A stretch of 64,000 bases of DNA from G963669295 sp963669295 (GCA_963669295.1 OY769938.1:310001-374000); one strand, 5' to 3'. Shown: positions 26,207-35,659, numbered from the stretch's first letter. Made by a program: numbers and translations. The notes: a model not told the origin generated them from the letters alone.

Positions 26207-27484
26207 ATGAAACTACTGCTTACTCTTTTTACCTGCCTGGCTATTTCGTTTGGTTATGCGCAAACCACCTACATTCATTGTGGCAACTTAATTGATGGCA
26301 AAAGCGACAAGGTTCAAAAAAAAGTAACCATTGTAGTGGAAGGAAACACCATCAGCAAAGTAGCTAAAGACTGGCTGGCTCCAACGGAAGGCGTTCAACT
26401 GATTGATTTAAGCCGAAAAACAGTAATGCCTGGCTTAATGGACATGCACGTGCATTTGGAAGGGGAAATGACCAAAGACAGTTACACCAAACGCTTTACC
26501 GACAATAAGGAAGACATTGCCTATGCCTCTGTAAAGTTTGCAGAAATTACACTCATGTCGGGATTCACTACGGTGCGCGACCTTGGAGGAAGTGGTGTGA
26601 ACATTGCTTTGCGCAAAGCCATAAACCGTGGTGATGTAGTGGGGCCTCGTGTGTATACTGCCGGAAAATCAATTGCCATTACCGGAGGACATGCCGATCC
26701 AACCAATGGTTTTCGCCAAGACTTAATGGGCGATCCCGGACCAGACAGAGGGGTAGTAAATGGGCTTGACGATTGTAGAAAGGCAGTGCGCCAGCGGTAT
26801 AAAAATGGTGCCGATCTGATTAAGATTACAGCCACTGGTGGAGTATTGAGTGTAGCTAAGGATGGCTCTGGCCCGCATTTCTCGGAAGAGGAGATGGCCA
26901 TGATTGTTCAAACGGCAAATGACCTTGATATGCGTGTGGCAGCACATGCCCATGGCGATGAAGGCATGCAACGGGCGGTACGCGCTGGGGTTACCTCTAT
27001 TGAACATGGCACACTGATGTCGGAAGCCACCATGGAATTAATGATTGAACACGGCACCTGGTATGTACCCACCATTACGGCTGGAAAATCAGTAGCCGAT
27101 TCGGCTGCTATTCCCAAATATTTTCCCGACTTAGTGACCCCAAAAGCATTGCACATAGGGCCAAAAATCCAAGAAACTTTTGGTAAAGCTTATAAAAAAG
27201 GAGTGAAGATTGCTTTTGGTACCGATGCGGGGGTGTTTCGTCATGGTAAGAACGCCTACGAATTCTTATACATGGTAGAAGCTGGAATGCCTCCAATGGC
27301 TGCCATTAAAAGTGCTACCATTAACTCTGCCGAACTGCTGGGCATTGCCGACAAAGTAGGAACAATAGAACCAGGTAAATGGGCAGATATAGTGGCAGTA
27401 GATGACAATCCTTTAGACCATATGAAAACCATGCTAAATATTACCTTTGTAATGAAAAATGGTGTGGTATACCAACAAAAATGA
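26207..27484 (+). CDS. Secreted amidohydrolase (imidazolonepropionase-like metal-dependent hydrolase)
   Basis: 425 residues with a signal peptide (MKLLLTLFTCLAISFGYAQ). Amidohydrolase landmarks: HVH at 81-83 (MPGLMDMHVHLEG), a likely carboxylated Lys206 in DLIKITATGG, His residues in RVAAHAHGDEG and TSIEHGT, and the final metal-ligand Asp in AFGTDAG. The closest group is the Xaa-Pro dipeptidase/prolidase-like branch, which cleaves cyclic amides or dipeptides with bound zinc. The substrate is not deducible. Export to the periplasm fits peptide scavenging. It is probably translated together with the 52-residue membrane protein immediately upstream. Confidence 0.85.
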   Translation: MKLLLTLFTCLAISFGYAQTTYIHCGNLIDGKSDKVQKKVTIVVEGNTISKVAKDWLAPTEGVQLIDLSRKTVMPGLMDMHVHLEGEMTKDSYTKRFTDNKEDIAYASVKFAEITLMSGFTTVRDLGGSGVNIALRKAINRGDVVGPRVYTAGKSIAITGGHADPTNGFRQDLMGDPGPDRGVVNGLDDCRKAVRQRYKNGADLIKITATGGVLSVAKDGSGPHFSEEEMAMIVQTANDLDMRVAAHAHGDEGMQRAVRAGVTSIEHGTLMSEATMELMIEHGTWYVPTITAGKSVADSAAIPKYFPDLVTPKALHIGPKIQETFGKAYKKGVKIAFGTDAGVFRHGKNAYEFLYMVEAGMPPMAAIKSATINSAELLGIADKVGTIEPGKWADIVAVDDNPLDHMKTMLNITFVMKNGVVYQQK

Positions 27485-27509
27485 ACTGCTAACCCTAAAT
27501 AATTGACCT

Positions 27510-27812
27510 ATGTTTGGAGACATGATGGGCAAGCTTCAGGAAATGAAGCAAAATGTAGAAGAAACCAAAAAGCGTTTGGAAACCATTACAGTAAGTGCTG
27601 ATGCTGGTGATGGTACGGTAAGCGTTACTTGCAACGGCAATCGAGTAATCACCAACATTCAAATCAACCCCGAGTTGGTAGAAAGCAATGAAGAGTTGGA
27701 GGATTTACTCGTTGTAGCCATGAATCGTGCACTGGAAAAAGCTAAGAATGTAGAAGAAACCGAAATGCAAGGAGCTGCCAAAGGAATGCTGCCTCCTGGC
27801 TTTGGAATGTAA
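27510..27812 (+). CDS. YbaB/EbfC family nucleoid-associated protein
   Basis: 100 residues, the standard length. It has the family's helix (MGKLQEMKQNVEETKKRLET), a small sheet (DGTVSVTCNGNRVITNIQIN), a second helix (LEDLLVVAMNRALEKAK) and a Gly/Met-rich tail (GMLPPGFGM). Family members form dimers that bind DNA without strict sequence preference. It usually sits next to recR or dnaX, but here it lies 7 nt before a TSUP transporter gene, with which it is probably co-transcribed. Confidence 0.9.
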   Translation: MFGDMMGKLQEMKQNVEETKKRLETITVSADAGDGTVSVTCNGNRVITNIQINPELVESNEELEDLLVVAMNRALEKAKNVEETEMQGAAKGMLPPGFGM

Positions 27813-27818
27813 AAGACC

Positions 27819-28601
27819 ATGACCGAACTGATCGTTACTGCTCTGGTAGCGTTTGGTGCTTCGCTGCTTACTTTTTTCTCTGGCTTTGGGCTGGGCACCA
27901 TCCTCTTACCTGTTTTCATCTTCTTCTTTGAAGTAGAAGTGGCCATTGCTGCCACAGCCATTGTGCACTTGCTCAATAATCTTTTCAAACTTCTGCTAAT
28001 TGGTAAAAGTATTGACCGAAAAGTATTGTTAAAGTTTGGAGGTACTGCTGTAGCTGGTGCTTTTCTTGGTGCCTGGCTGTTGTTTTACCTCGAAACCCTA
28101 CCTACCGCAAGCACCTACGAATTAGGAGGACATGTATTTACTACCTCTTATATTAAAATGGCTATTGGTGCGCTCATGGTATTCTTTGCCCTGGTAGAAC
28201 TCATTCCTAAATTAAAGTCAATTCAGTTTGGAGAACGACAGTTGTTTGTTGGCGGTGCCATTAGTGGCTTTTTTGGTGGACTATCTGGCCACCAGGGAGC
28301 TTTACGCACCACCTTCTTATTGCGTGTAGGGCTCACCAAAGAAGCCTTTATCGGTACTGGTGTAGCCATTGCTTGTTTTGTAGATATCGCACGCATTACC
28401 ATTTATTCGAATAACCTTTTTAGCGAAGAGTTTGAGTTGCTCTACCACATGGATGTTATTTTAACAGCCATTTTTGCCGCTTTCGCTGGAGCATTCATAG
28501 GGCGTAGGGTATTGAAAAAAATCACATTGAACGCCCTGCAAGTTATTGTGTCTGTAATGATTATGGCATTCGGAATATTGTTGGCACTGGGTATTGTTTA
28601 A
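27819..28601 (+). CDS. TSUP (TauE/SafE) family membrane transporter
   Basis: 260 residues with about eight membrane helices in two related halves. The first half starts LIVTALVAFGASLLTFFSGFGLGTI and the second contains LFVGGAISGFFGGLSGHQGA, the repeated G-rich signature of the family. These proteins move sulfite, sulfonates or small organic anions across the inner membrane; the substrate here is unknown. The gene follows ybaB by 7 nt. Confidence 0.85.
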   Translation: MTELIVTALVAFGASLLTFFSGFGLGTILLPVFIFFFEVEVAIAATAIVHLLNNLFKLLLIGKSIDRKVLLKFGGTAVAGAFLGAWLLFYLETLPTASTYELGGHVFTTSYIKMAIGALMVFFALVELIPKLKSIQFGERQLFVGGAISGFFGGLSGHQGALRTTFLLRVGLTKEAFIGTGVAIACFVDIARITIYSNNLFSEEFELLYHMDVILTAIFAAFAGAFIGRRVLKKITLNALQVIVSVMIMAFGILLALGIV

Positions 28602-28622
28602 CCCCTTGCTCATAGCACAAAT

Positions 28623-28663
28623 AAACAGTACAAAACTGTTTTCACCGTTTTTGCATATCTTTG
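28623..28663 (+). promoter_or_regulatory. Promoter region with an inverted repeat for the hydroxylase gene
   Basis: TATCTTTG at 28656-28663 is a perfect -7 box. An inverted repeat AAACAGT/ACTGTTT (28623-28629, 28635-28641) lies where the upstream element would be. The box overlaps an in-frame TTG at 28661, arguing against translation from there. Confidence 0.4.
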
Positions 28664-28777
28664 TTGCACAGATGTTTCTTCGCCCTTGATGCATCTGTTG
28701 ACTTCCAGATTACTTGTAAAAGGAGTCGATGCCTATCGATTGTATGTTGCATCAGCAAACACACAGAATTTAGTCTA

Positions 28778-29734
28778 ATGGCCATTAACGAAATCATCGA
28801 CACCATCTACGAAGGATTAAAAATGCCTTTAGAATATGTGATTTCTCCCAATAAGAGAATTTACTTTCTTTACTTATTTACTTCGGTGGTATTGGCCTTT
28901 TTCATCTACAATAAATCACACCGCAAAACTTCTTTTCTTCGCTATTTATTTAAGAAAAAGGTATGGCTTAGCAGATCGGCATTTATTGACTATTACCTAT
29001 CATTTGTAAATGGATTGGTTAAAGTTGTTATGATTGCCCCTATCTTAATTATTGGCCCCTACCTTTCGTTCCACACCGAAAATTTTTTGATCGACACGAT
29101 AGGAGATGGCACCATTATGCTTGCTGTTACTCCAACCATTGTATTGTATACACTTACCATTGTTATTGTAGGAGATTTTGCTTCATTCTTCACCCATTAC
29201 CTGATGCATAAAGTGCCCTTCTTGTGGGAGTTTCATAAAACCCATCATTCTGCTACTGTATTGAACCCCGTCACTCAATATCGGATTCATCCTGTTGAAT
29301 TAATCATAAATAATGTACGAGGGCTGGTAGTATTTGGACTGGTTACTGGCACCTTCGAATACCTCTGTGGTGGTAAGGTAAGTATGGCAACCTTTCTTGG
29401 CATCAATGTATTGAACTTTGCCTTTCTGTTTTTTGGTGCTAACCTCAGGCATTCACATGTTCAATTAAAGTACTTCAATTTCCTGGAGTATATCTTAATT
29501 AGTCCTTATCAACACCAAATTCATCACAGCAACAACCCCACTTTATTCAATAAGAACATGGGGGCAAAGTTTGCCATTTGGGATTGGATGTTTGGTACCC
29601 TGGTTCGATCTGAATCGGTAACAGAATTAGAGTTTGGCTTAGGAAGTGAAGAAGACAAGAAGTATGACTCACTTTGGAAGAACCTCATCAACCCTTTTAA
29701 GAATATTTTCGCCAAACTCATTCCTAAAAAATAA
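28778..29734 (+). CDS. Fatty acid hydroxylase / sterol desaturase superfamily membrane protein
   Basis: 318 residues from the ATG at 28778. An in-frame TTG at 28661 would add 39 residues, but it overlaps a promoter box. About five membrane helices are present. The histidine clusters of the di-iron site are HYLMH (about 142-146), HKTHH (about 155-159), HSHVQ and HQIHHS near the end. The family oxidises lipid or sterol-like chains using O2. The substrate is unknown; in bacteria such enzymes modify fatty acids, carotenoids or hopanoids. It is monocistronic. Confidence 0.85.
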   Translation: MAINEIIDTIYEGLKMPLEYVISPNKRIYFLYLFTSVVLAFFIYNKSHRKTSFLRYLFKKKVWLSRSAFIDYYLSFVNGLVKVVMIAPILIIGPYLSFHTENFLIDTIGDGTIMLAVTPTIVLYTLTIVIVGDFASFFTHYLMHKVPFLWEFHKTHHSATVLNPVTQYRIHPVELIINNVRGLVVFGLVTGTFEYLCGGKVSMATFLGINVLNFAFLFFGANLRHSHVQLKYFNFLEYILISPYQHQIHHSNNPTLFNKNMGAKFAIWDWMFGTLVRSESVTELEFGLGSEEDKKYDSLWKNLINPFKNIFAKLIPKK

Positions 29735-29779
29735 ATAACCACCTATTTACCAGCCACTTAACTACAACAAAAGGTGAAA

Positions 29780-29795
29780 TACCATATTTATGGTA
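29780..29795. promoter_or_regulatory. 16-bp palindrome abutting the iron-cluster promoter
   Basis: TACCATA-TT-TATGGTA, 7-bp arms, ending directly against the TTG of the promoter at 29796. This is a suitable operator position for a repressor or activator. It does not match the usual Fur consensus. Confidence 0.5.
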
Positions 29796-29826
29796 TTGCC
29801 TGAGTGAACCCCGTCATCTACATTTG
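29796..29826 (+). promoter_or_regulatory. Promoter of the DUF4856-imelysin-TonB cluster
   Basis: TTG at 29796-29798, a 20-nt spacer and a perfect TACATTTG at 29819-29826; the ATG follows at 29875. Confidence 0.65.
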
Positions 29827-29874
29827 TGATGTTATTTAAAATCAATCTAAATAAAAGGAGCGAAACAATAGGCA

Positions 29875-31077
29875 ATGAAATCAGGGGCACAGAGAATAAC
29901 CGGACTCATACTATCTACTACTGTATTACTAGCTTTAGGCTGCAAAAAAGACAAGGTGGAACCCACTCCTATAGTACCAGGAAATGGGGGCACCAGCTAT
30001 ACCATTCCTTCTACTTATGTGTTTACCGACGATAATAATAACAACACGGTAAGCTTTAGCGGGCAACAAATTCGATTGGAGATGTTGAGTGAAATGGTAA
30101 CTTATATGAAAACTGCCAATACGGCGGGAACGGGTTTAAACGCCACTCAATTAAAAGACATGTATGCCAACAATGGCATTACATGGAACGATGCTCCAGG
30201 TTTAGGATTAACTGGAACGACGAAACAACTGAAAAGCAAAACAGCTTATTTTACTGCCGACGGTTCTCCTGATGCTGGTGTTCAAGCCATGTTCGAAACC
30301 TTTATGGATTCTATTGCTAACTTGAGCAATGCTACTACTGTTGGTAATGAAGATGGTGCACCTGGTGTAGGAGGTGTTTGGCCAAACGATGGAGTAAAAG
30401 GGCCATACCTTATGTCGGGTAAGGGCATCGAATATGGTCAGTGGATTGAGAAAGGGCTAATGTGTGCTGTTTTCATGAGTCAAATGACGGTACATTACCT
30501 TGGCACCGTAGACGACGATGACAATACCACCGCTGTTGACCCTGGTGCCGGAAAACATTACACTAGCATGGAACATCACTGGGATGAAGCCTATGGTTAT
30601 TTCACCTCAGAAATTGATTATCCGGCTAATGGCACCAACCGCTTTTGGGGCAAGTACGCCAACAGTCGTGAAAGTGTTTTAGGCTCGGCCACTACCATTG
30701 TTGAAGCTTTTAGGAAAGGAAGAGCGGCGATCTCAAACGACGATTACACCACACGTGATGCACAGATAACAATTATTAGAAGTGAAATGGAAAAAGTGTG
30801 TGCAGGTACTTCTATTCATTATTTAAACGATGCCAAGTCTAACATTGCCAGTAGCACGGCAAGAAACCATTTTCTTTCGGAAGCTACAGCTTTCTTGAAT
30901 GGACTTCGATTTGGCTACAATGCTATTTCTGGTGATGGAATGACCATTGCTGAAATAGATACTGCTTTGACTATGATTGGTGAAGACTTTAATAACATCA
31001 CCATTACCGACTTGCAAAATGCAATCGATTATATTGCTTCTAAAACAGGATTAACTTCCGTAAAAGATATTTTGTAA
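29875..31077 (+). CDS. DUF4856 lipoprotein, iron-cluster component
   Basis: 400 residues. A type II signal peptide ends LLALGC, followed by KKDKVEPTP. The mature part matches the DUF4856 layout I know: an early TYVFTDDNNNNTVSFSGQQI segment, a helical body, a conserved HYTSMEHHWDEAYGYF region (several His/Glu/Asp that could bind metal) and a late EATAFLNGLRFGYNAI helix. DUF4856 proteins occur next to imelysin-type and TonB-receptor genes in Bacteroidota and are thought to take part in iron acquisition at the cell surface. It is the first gene of such a cluster here. Confidence 0.75.
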   Translation: MKSGAQRITGLILSTTVLLALGCKKDKVEPTPIVPGNGGTSYTIPSTYVFTDDNNNNTVSFSGQQIRLEMLSEMVTYMKTANTAGTGLNATQLKDMYANNGITWNDAPGLGLTGTTKQLKSKTAYFTADGSPDAGVQAMFETFMDSIANLSNATTVGNEDGAPGVGGVWPNDGVKGPYLMSGKGIEYGQWIEKGLMCAVFMSQMTVHYLGTVDDDDNTTAVDPGAGKHYTSMEHHWDEAYGYFTSEIDYPANGTNRFWGKYANSRESVLGSATTIVEAFRKGRAAISNDDYTTRDAQITIIRSEMEKVCAGTSIHYLNDAKSNIASSTARNHFLSEATAFLNGLRFGYNAISGDGMTIAEIDTALTMIGEDFNNITITDLQNAIDYIASKTGLTSVKDIL

Positions 31078-31106
31078 TCAACAATAAAAAGCAACATAGT
31101 ACAAAT

Positions 31107-31139
31107 CACCAATTGCTTCTCAAGAGGAAGCAATTGGTG
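31107..31139 (+). other. 13-bp perfect hairpin between DUF4856 and imelysin genes
   Basis: CACCAATTGCTTC (31107-31119) pairs with 31127-31139 around a 7-nt loop, without a T-tract. It may protect the upstream message or attenuate read-through. Confidence 0.5.
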
Positions 31140-31142
31140 TGT

Positions 31143-31158
31143 ATATACCCGGGTATAT
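31143..31158. promoter_or_regulatory. Perfect 16-bp palindrome before the imelysin gene
   Basis: ATATACCCGGGTATAT, 33 nt before the ATG at 31192. It is followed by TAACTTCG (31182-31189), one mismatch from the -7 consensus but very close to the start. An operator is inferred. Confidence 0.4.
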
Positions 31159-31191
31159 TCATTCAAGAAACTTTGAACTTTTAACTTCGTT

Positions 31192-32349
31192 ATGATGCAA
31201 AGACAAGCGCTTCTATTTCGCCTTTTGGGATTGGCATTCATCATTGCCTTTGTGGTTTTCCAAAGCTGCAAAAAAGACGATAATAACAACCCCAACGACC
31301 CCTCGCAAGCTGTAGAAAGCTATGACCGGGCGGCGATGCTATCGAATTTAGCCAACAATTACATTATCCCGGCATACGCTGCATATACTACAGCCACCGA
31401 TCAGTTAAAAAATGAAGTTGCTACTTTTAATGCAAACCCTACAGTTGCATCATTACAATCGTTGAGATCTGCCTGGGAAAACGCTTTGCTTACCTGGCAA
31501 GATGTGGCCTTTTTAGAATTTGGCCCTGCAACAAACATTAGCTTGAGAAGTCAAACCAATATTTATCCCACAGATCAAACATTAATTGAAAGCAATATTG
31601 TTTCAGGCAGCTATGACTTGCAATTGCCTTCCAACTTTGTAGCCAAAGGGTTTCAAGCCCTCGACTACCTGCTGAATGGTACTGGCATGAACGACCAGGA
31701 GATTGTAGATTATTTCAGCATTGCCAGCAATGCGACAAACGCTAAAACTTATTTATTGGACGTAGCCAATGAACTACACACCAATGCTGCTTATGTTAGT
31801 AATGAGTGGAGCAATTACGCCTCCTCTTTTATTAATAACAGCAATAGCAATGCACAAGGCAGTTCTGTAAGTAACATTGTAAACGAATTAACCTATCATT
31901 ACGAAGCGTTTGTGAGGAAAGGAAAGATTGGTATTCCGGCAGGCGTATTTAACGGCTTTTCTCAGCAGCCTATGCCAGATCATGTAGAAGCATTGTATTA
32001 TCAACAATCACTGCCTTTTGCTGTACGGTCAATGCAAGCCATTTATAACTACTTCAATGGCATACATTATACCAATGCAACCGATGGCGAAGGATTAGCA
32101 GATTACCTGAATCATGTTGGAGCTACCAGCAGTGGCGATCCCTTAACTGCTACCATCAATGATCAAATTAATATTGTGATCTCGTACCTGAACACCCTCA
32201 ATGATCCGTTGAGCAATGAAGTTACCGGCAACACACAGGTAGTACTAAATACCTACCAACAAATGCAAATACTGGTGGCTTACTTCAAAGTAGATATGAC
32301 TGCTGCACTAGGCGTATTAATAACCTACCAGGATAGCGACGGTGATTAA
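31192..32349 (+). CDS. Imelysin-family lipoprotein
   Basis: 385 residues with a lipoprotein signal ending FQSC, followed by KKDDNNNPND, again an acidic surface-export-type start. The helical body matches imelysin/IrpA: LRSAWENALLTWQDVAFLEFGP near the N-terminus and KGFQALDYLLNG at about 152-163. The family's GxHxxE motif appears here as GFQALD (153-158), so both the histidine and the glutamate are changed. Imelysin proteins are linked to iron uptake rather than proteolysis. It lies between the DUF4856 and TonB-receptor genes, with 9 nt to the latter. Confidence 0.85.
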   Translation: MMQRQALLFRLLGLAFIIAFVVFQSCKKDDNNNPNDPSQAVESYDRAAMLSNLANNYIIPAYAAYTTATDQLKNEVATFNANPTVASLQSLRSAWENALLTWQDVAFLEFGPATNISLRSQTNIYPTDQTLIESNIVSGSYDLQLPSNFVAKGFQALDYLLNGTGMNDQEIVDYFSIASNATNAKTYLLDVANELHTNAAYVSNEWSNYASSFINNSNSNAQGSSVSNIVNELTYHYEAFVRKGKIGIPAGVFNGFSQQPMPDHVEALYYQQSLPFAVRSMQAIYNYFNGIHYTNATDGEGLADYLNHVGATSSGDPLTATINDQINIVISYLNTLNDPLSNEVTGNTQVVLNTYQQMQILVAYFKVDMTAALGVLITYQDSDGD

Positions 32350-32358
32350 CACGACTTG

Positions 32359-34770
32359 ATGCCCAAACTTATTTCCATACTGCTACTACTACTTGCCAGC
32401 ACTTCCTGGGCACAGAAAGGGATATTGCTGGGTAATGTCAGCTCTGAAAATAAGGAAGACATTGAATACTGCACCATCTATATTAAGGAAACCAATACTA
32501 CCTATACCACCAATAAAAAAGGCCATTTTAAAACCGGTCAACTACCGTATGGCACCTATTCACTACTTGTTCACTTTGTTGGATACGAATCGCGCGAACA
32601 AAAAGTAGTACTTAATCAACCGCAAGTTACCCTTAAGATACAACTTAAGCAGCGGGTGTTACAAGAAGTAGAAATAGAAGGCACCGTGAACAAGAGTATG
32701 GGAAGCATGAAGCGTTTACGTGCTATTGATGGTGTATTGATTAGCCAGGGAAAAAAGAATGAAGTCATTCAACTGGAACAAGTTAATGCCAATAAAGCAA
32801 CCAACCAGGGGCGACAAATATACTCGCGTATTCCTGGACTAAACATTTGGGAAAGTGATGGTGCAGGCATTCAGCTAGGCATTGGAGGGCGTGGCCTTAA
32901 CCCCAGTCGCACCGCCAATTTTAATACTCGACAAAATGGCTATGACATTAGTGCTGATGCATTGGGATATCCTGAAAGTTACTACACCCCTCCAGCAGAG
33001 GCTATAAAAGAAATTCAACTGATACGTGGTGCTGCTTCTTTACAATTTGGCACCCAGTTTGGTGGATTGCTTAACTTTATTTTGAACGAAGGCACCGAAG
33101 AAAAGCCTGTAGAAGTAGTAGGAAGGTATACGGTAGGATCGTTTGGCTTACGCAATGCTTTTGTTAGCATAGGAGGCACCAAAGACACGTGGAACTACTA
33201 TGGCTATTTCCAACATAAAACAGGCGATGACTGGCGGCCCAATTCAAGCTTTGAAGTGTTTTCTGGTGGACTGAATTTAAAGAAACAGCTGACTGAAAAA
33301 ACCGATGTTCGCATAGAATACACCAAAATGCAATACCTTACCCAGCAGGCAGGTGGATTAACCGATTTACAGTTTTACCTCGACCCTGCTGTTTCGTTCC
33401 GCGACCGCAACTGGTTTGAAGTCGATTGGAACCTTGGAGCAGTAACAATAAACCATGAGTTAAATGCCCAAACAAAGATAAACTCCAGGTTTTTTGGACT
33501 GTTGGCTTCTCGCAAAGCACTGGGTTTCCTGGGACAAATTAACCGAATAGACCCGTTGGAAGAACGTGATTTAATTTCGGGTGAGTTCAAAAATTTCGGC
33601 AATGAAACCCGACTGTTGCATGTGTATCAAGTAAAAACAACGCCATGGGCCTTGCTATTGGGAGCACGTTATTATCAGGGGTATAACCTTAGCCAACAAG
33701 GATTGGCCGACTCTACCAACGATGCCCGATTTGAGTACTTGAATGAAACCAACTTAGAAGGTTCTTCTTACGAATTTCCCAGTAAAAACATGGCTCTTTT
33801 TGGTGAACATATCTTTAACTTAAACGAGCACTTTAGCATTACTCCGGGAATACGTTACGAATACATTTCAACTCGTGCGCAAGGCTATTACAACCATGTA
33901 ATAACCGACCTGGCACAAAACGTAATTCTCGACACCAACATCAATGATTTGAGAAAAAATCAGCGCTCGTTTGTTATTGGAGGCATTGGGTTGAATTACA
34001 AGTTCAATGATACCCTGGAAGTATATGCCAATTTTTCACAAAACTATCGCAGCATTAACTTCACCGACATGCAAATTCAAAACCCCAACTTCCGAATTGA
34101 CCCCAATTTGGAAGACGAGAAAGGGTATAATGTTGATTTTGGTATACGAGGGTTTATTGCCAACAAACTCAACTATGACATCTCTTTATTTGCATTGTTA
34201 TACGACAATCGCATTGGCACTACCATCGAAAAAGATCCGGTATGGTTTAACACCTATCAATACCGTACCAATGTATCGGCTTCTTTAACCAAGGGGGTAG
34301 AGGCCATGGTAGAAGTTGATCTTTGGAAATGGATAACCAGCGATTCTTCTAAGTTTTCATTCCGTGTATTTGGCAATGCATCTTTTGTAGATGCTCGCTA
34401 CATCAACTCCGATGAACCTGCGTTTGAAAACAAAGAAGTAGAGTTAGTACCGCCCCTAAACTTCAAAACAGGTGCTACTATAGCCTACCAACGTTTTTCA
34501 GTATCTTATCAATACGCTTTTACAGAGCGACACTATTCTGATGCTACCAATTCTGAACAAACTGCCAATGCGGTAAACGGCCTAATTCCCGCTTATAGTG
34601 TCATGGACTTATCATTAGCCTATGGCTATAAAATGGTAAAACTTGAAGCAGGGGTAAATAACCTTGGCGACAGTAGCTATTTTACCCGACGTGCTACTGG
34701 TTATCCCGGCCCGGGCATTATTCCTTCTCCTCCACGTAATTTTTACGTTGCGTTACAAATAAAAATATAA
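32359..34770 (+). CDS. TonB-dependent outer-membrane receptor (FecA-like)
   Basis: 803 residues from the ATG at 32359, with signal peptide MPKLISILLLLLASTSWAQ. Residues about 20-105 form a carboxypeptidase-regulatory-like domain, about 120-235 the plug (IPGLNIWESDGAGIQLGIGG, EIQLIRGAASLQFGTQFGG), and the rest a 22-strand barrel ending in an aromatic-containing strand (NFYVALQIKI). No signalling N-terminal domain is present. It should take up a chelated metal, most likely ferric iron given its neighbours, powered by TonB/ExbBD encoded elsewhere. It is the last gene of the cluster. Confidence 0.92.
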   Translation: MPKLISILLLLLASTSWAQKGILLGNVSSENKEDIEYCTIYIKETNTTYTTNKKGHFKTGQLPYGTYSLLVHFVGYESREQKVVLNQPQVTLKIQLKQRVLQEVEIEGTVNKSMGSMKRLRAIDGVLISQGKKNEVIQLEQVNANKATNQGRQIYSRIPGLNIWESDGAGIQLGIGGRGLNPSRTANFNTRQNGYDISADALGYPESYYTPPAEAIKEIQLIRGAASLQFGTQFGGLLNFILNEGTEEKPVEVVGRYTVGSFGLRNAFVSIGGTKDTWNYYGYFQHKTGDDWRPNSSFEVFSGGLNLKKQLTEKTDVRIEYTKMQYLTQQAGGLTDLQFYLDPAVSFRDRNWFEVDWNLGAVTINHELNAQTKINSRFFGLLASRKALGFLGQINRIDPLEERDLISGEFKNFGNETRLLHVYQVKTTPWALLLGARYYQGYNLSQQGLADSTNDARFEYLNETNLEGSSYEFPSKNMALFGEHIFNLNEHFSITPGIRYEYISTRAQGYYNHVITDLAQNVILDTNINDLRKNQRSFVIGGIGLNYKFNDTLEVYANFSQNYRSINFTDMQIQNPNFRIDPNLEDEKGYNVDFGIRGFIANKLNYDISLFALLYDNRIGTTIEKDPVWFNTYQYRTNVSASLTKGVEAMVEVDLWKWITSDSSKFSFRVFGNASFVDARYINSDEPAFENKEVELVPPLNFKTGATIAYQRFSVSYQYAFTERHYSDATNSEQTANAVNGLIPAYSVMDLSLAYGYKMVKLEAGVNNLGDSSYFTRRATGYPGPGIIPSPPRNFYVALQIKI

Positions 34771-34801
34771 GGAGTATAAAAGCTCGCAGGTATTACTCCT
34801 T
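34769..34801. terminator. Weak bidirectional hairpin between convergent genes
   Basis: AAGGAGTA (34769-34776) pairs with TACTCCTT (34794-34801). It overlaps both gene ends and lacks a strong T-tract. Confidence 0.35.
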
Positions 34802-35533
34802 CACTAGCTTTGTATTGCTTGCCACCCCATCCAAAACAGTGCTTACAAGATAAATGCCTGTTGACCAGTTTTCAACTGTTACGACCATGCGTTCATTGTT
34901 GCTGTAATTAGCTTCAAACACCAAACGGCCGGTAAGGTCGGTAATAACTACCTGACCATGTTGAAAAAAGCCCGGAGCAATTGTAACTTGATGAGTCGCT
35001 GGATTGGGGTAAAGTTGTGGCTTGACCCGTTGTTGATTCATCACCGACAATGATGAAAAATTATACTGAAAGTCATCGATGTATACACGTGTTTGACCGT
35101 ATACAGGATCTTGATCCACATAAAAACTTAAACTTGTTACTCCTGTCCAATTCATCGTATGGTAATGGTACAAATGATCGTCGTAATCGGAAGGGGTTAA
35201 TGTATCGGTATACAATACATTGCCTTGATCATCATAGCCATACAACCATAATTGCCAGAGATCGAGTGTGTAATTAGTGGTGATCCACATTCCTGGAATA
35301 TCTATGGGAGCATCGGCTTCCAACCTTCCAGGATACCAGCCATCAAATGCCAGGTGCCCCATTCCTGTATAAGGAAGCTCATCATCGATATAAGTCGCCA
35401 AGCTATCGCGCACTACCCATTGATGCCCATTCTCCATCCATGCTGTAGTGCCTACAGGTTGTTCGAAAGTGAGTGGTTGCGCATAGCTGCTTAATGTGAT
35501 GAATAGCAAGCACAAAAGCAAAAGGTGTTTCAT
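34793..35533 (-). CDS. T9SS type-A sorted secreted protein
   Basis: 246 residues. A signal peptide (MKHLLLLCLLFITLSSYAQ) precedes a beta-rich domain of about 150 residues resembling a DUF4465/galactose-binding-like sandwich (AFDGWYPGRLEADAPIDIPG, WQLWLYGYDDQGNVLYTDTL, SLSFYVDQDP). The C-terminal type-A sorting domain begins QLYPNPATHQVTI and ends with SNTKLVKE. It is likely a surface or released carbohydrate- or ligand-binding protein. It converges on the TonB-receptor gene. Confidence 0.8.
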   Translation of the reverse strand: MKHLLLLCLLFITLSSYAQPLTFEQPVGTTAWMENGHQWVVRDSLATYIDDELPYTGMGHLAFDGWYPGRLEADAPIDIPGMWITTNYTLDLWQLWLYGYDDQGNVLYTDTLTPSDYDDHLYHYHTMNWTGVTSLSFYVDQDPVYGQTRVYIDDFQYNFSSLSVMNQQRVKPQLYPNPATHQVTIAPGFFQHGQVVITDLTGRLVFEANYSNNERMVVTVENWSTGIYLVSTVLDGVASNTKLVKE

Positions 35534-35659
35534 CGCTACAAAGTAATCATTTTTAACGTATTTCCTTTAGTAGTATAGGGCTAAGCATAAAATCGAACCA
35601 TTTTTTGTAACTTTCGTATACGCAACGCTGCCTCACTACCATTTAAGCAGTTTGAAACC

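Noticed and set aside
28661..28777. Upstream TTG start for the hydroxylase-family protein
   Set aside because: The TTG is part of the -7 promoter box, so it would not be in the transcript.
29780..29795. Fur box
   Set aside because: The palindrome has TACCATA half-sites rather than the GATAAT hexamers of Fur sites.
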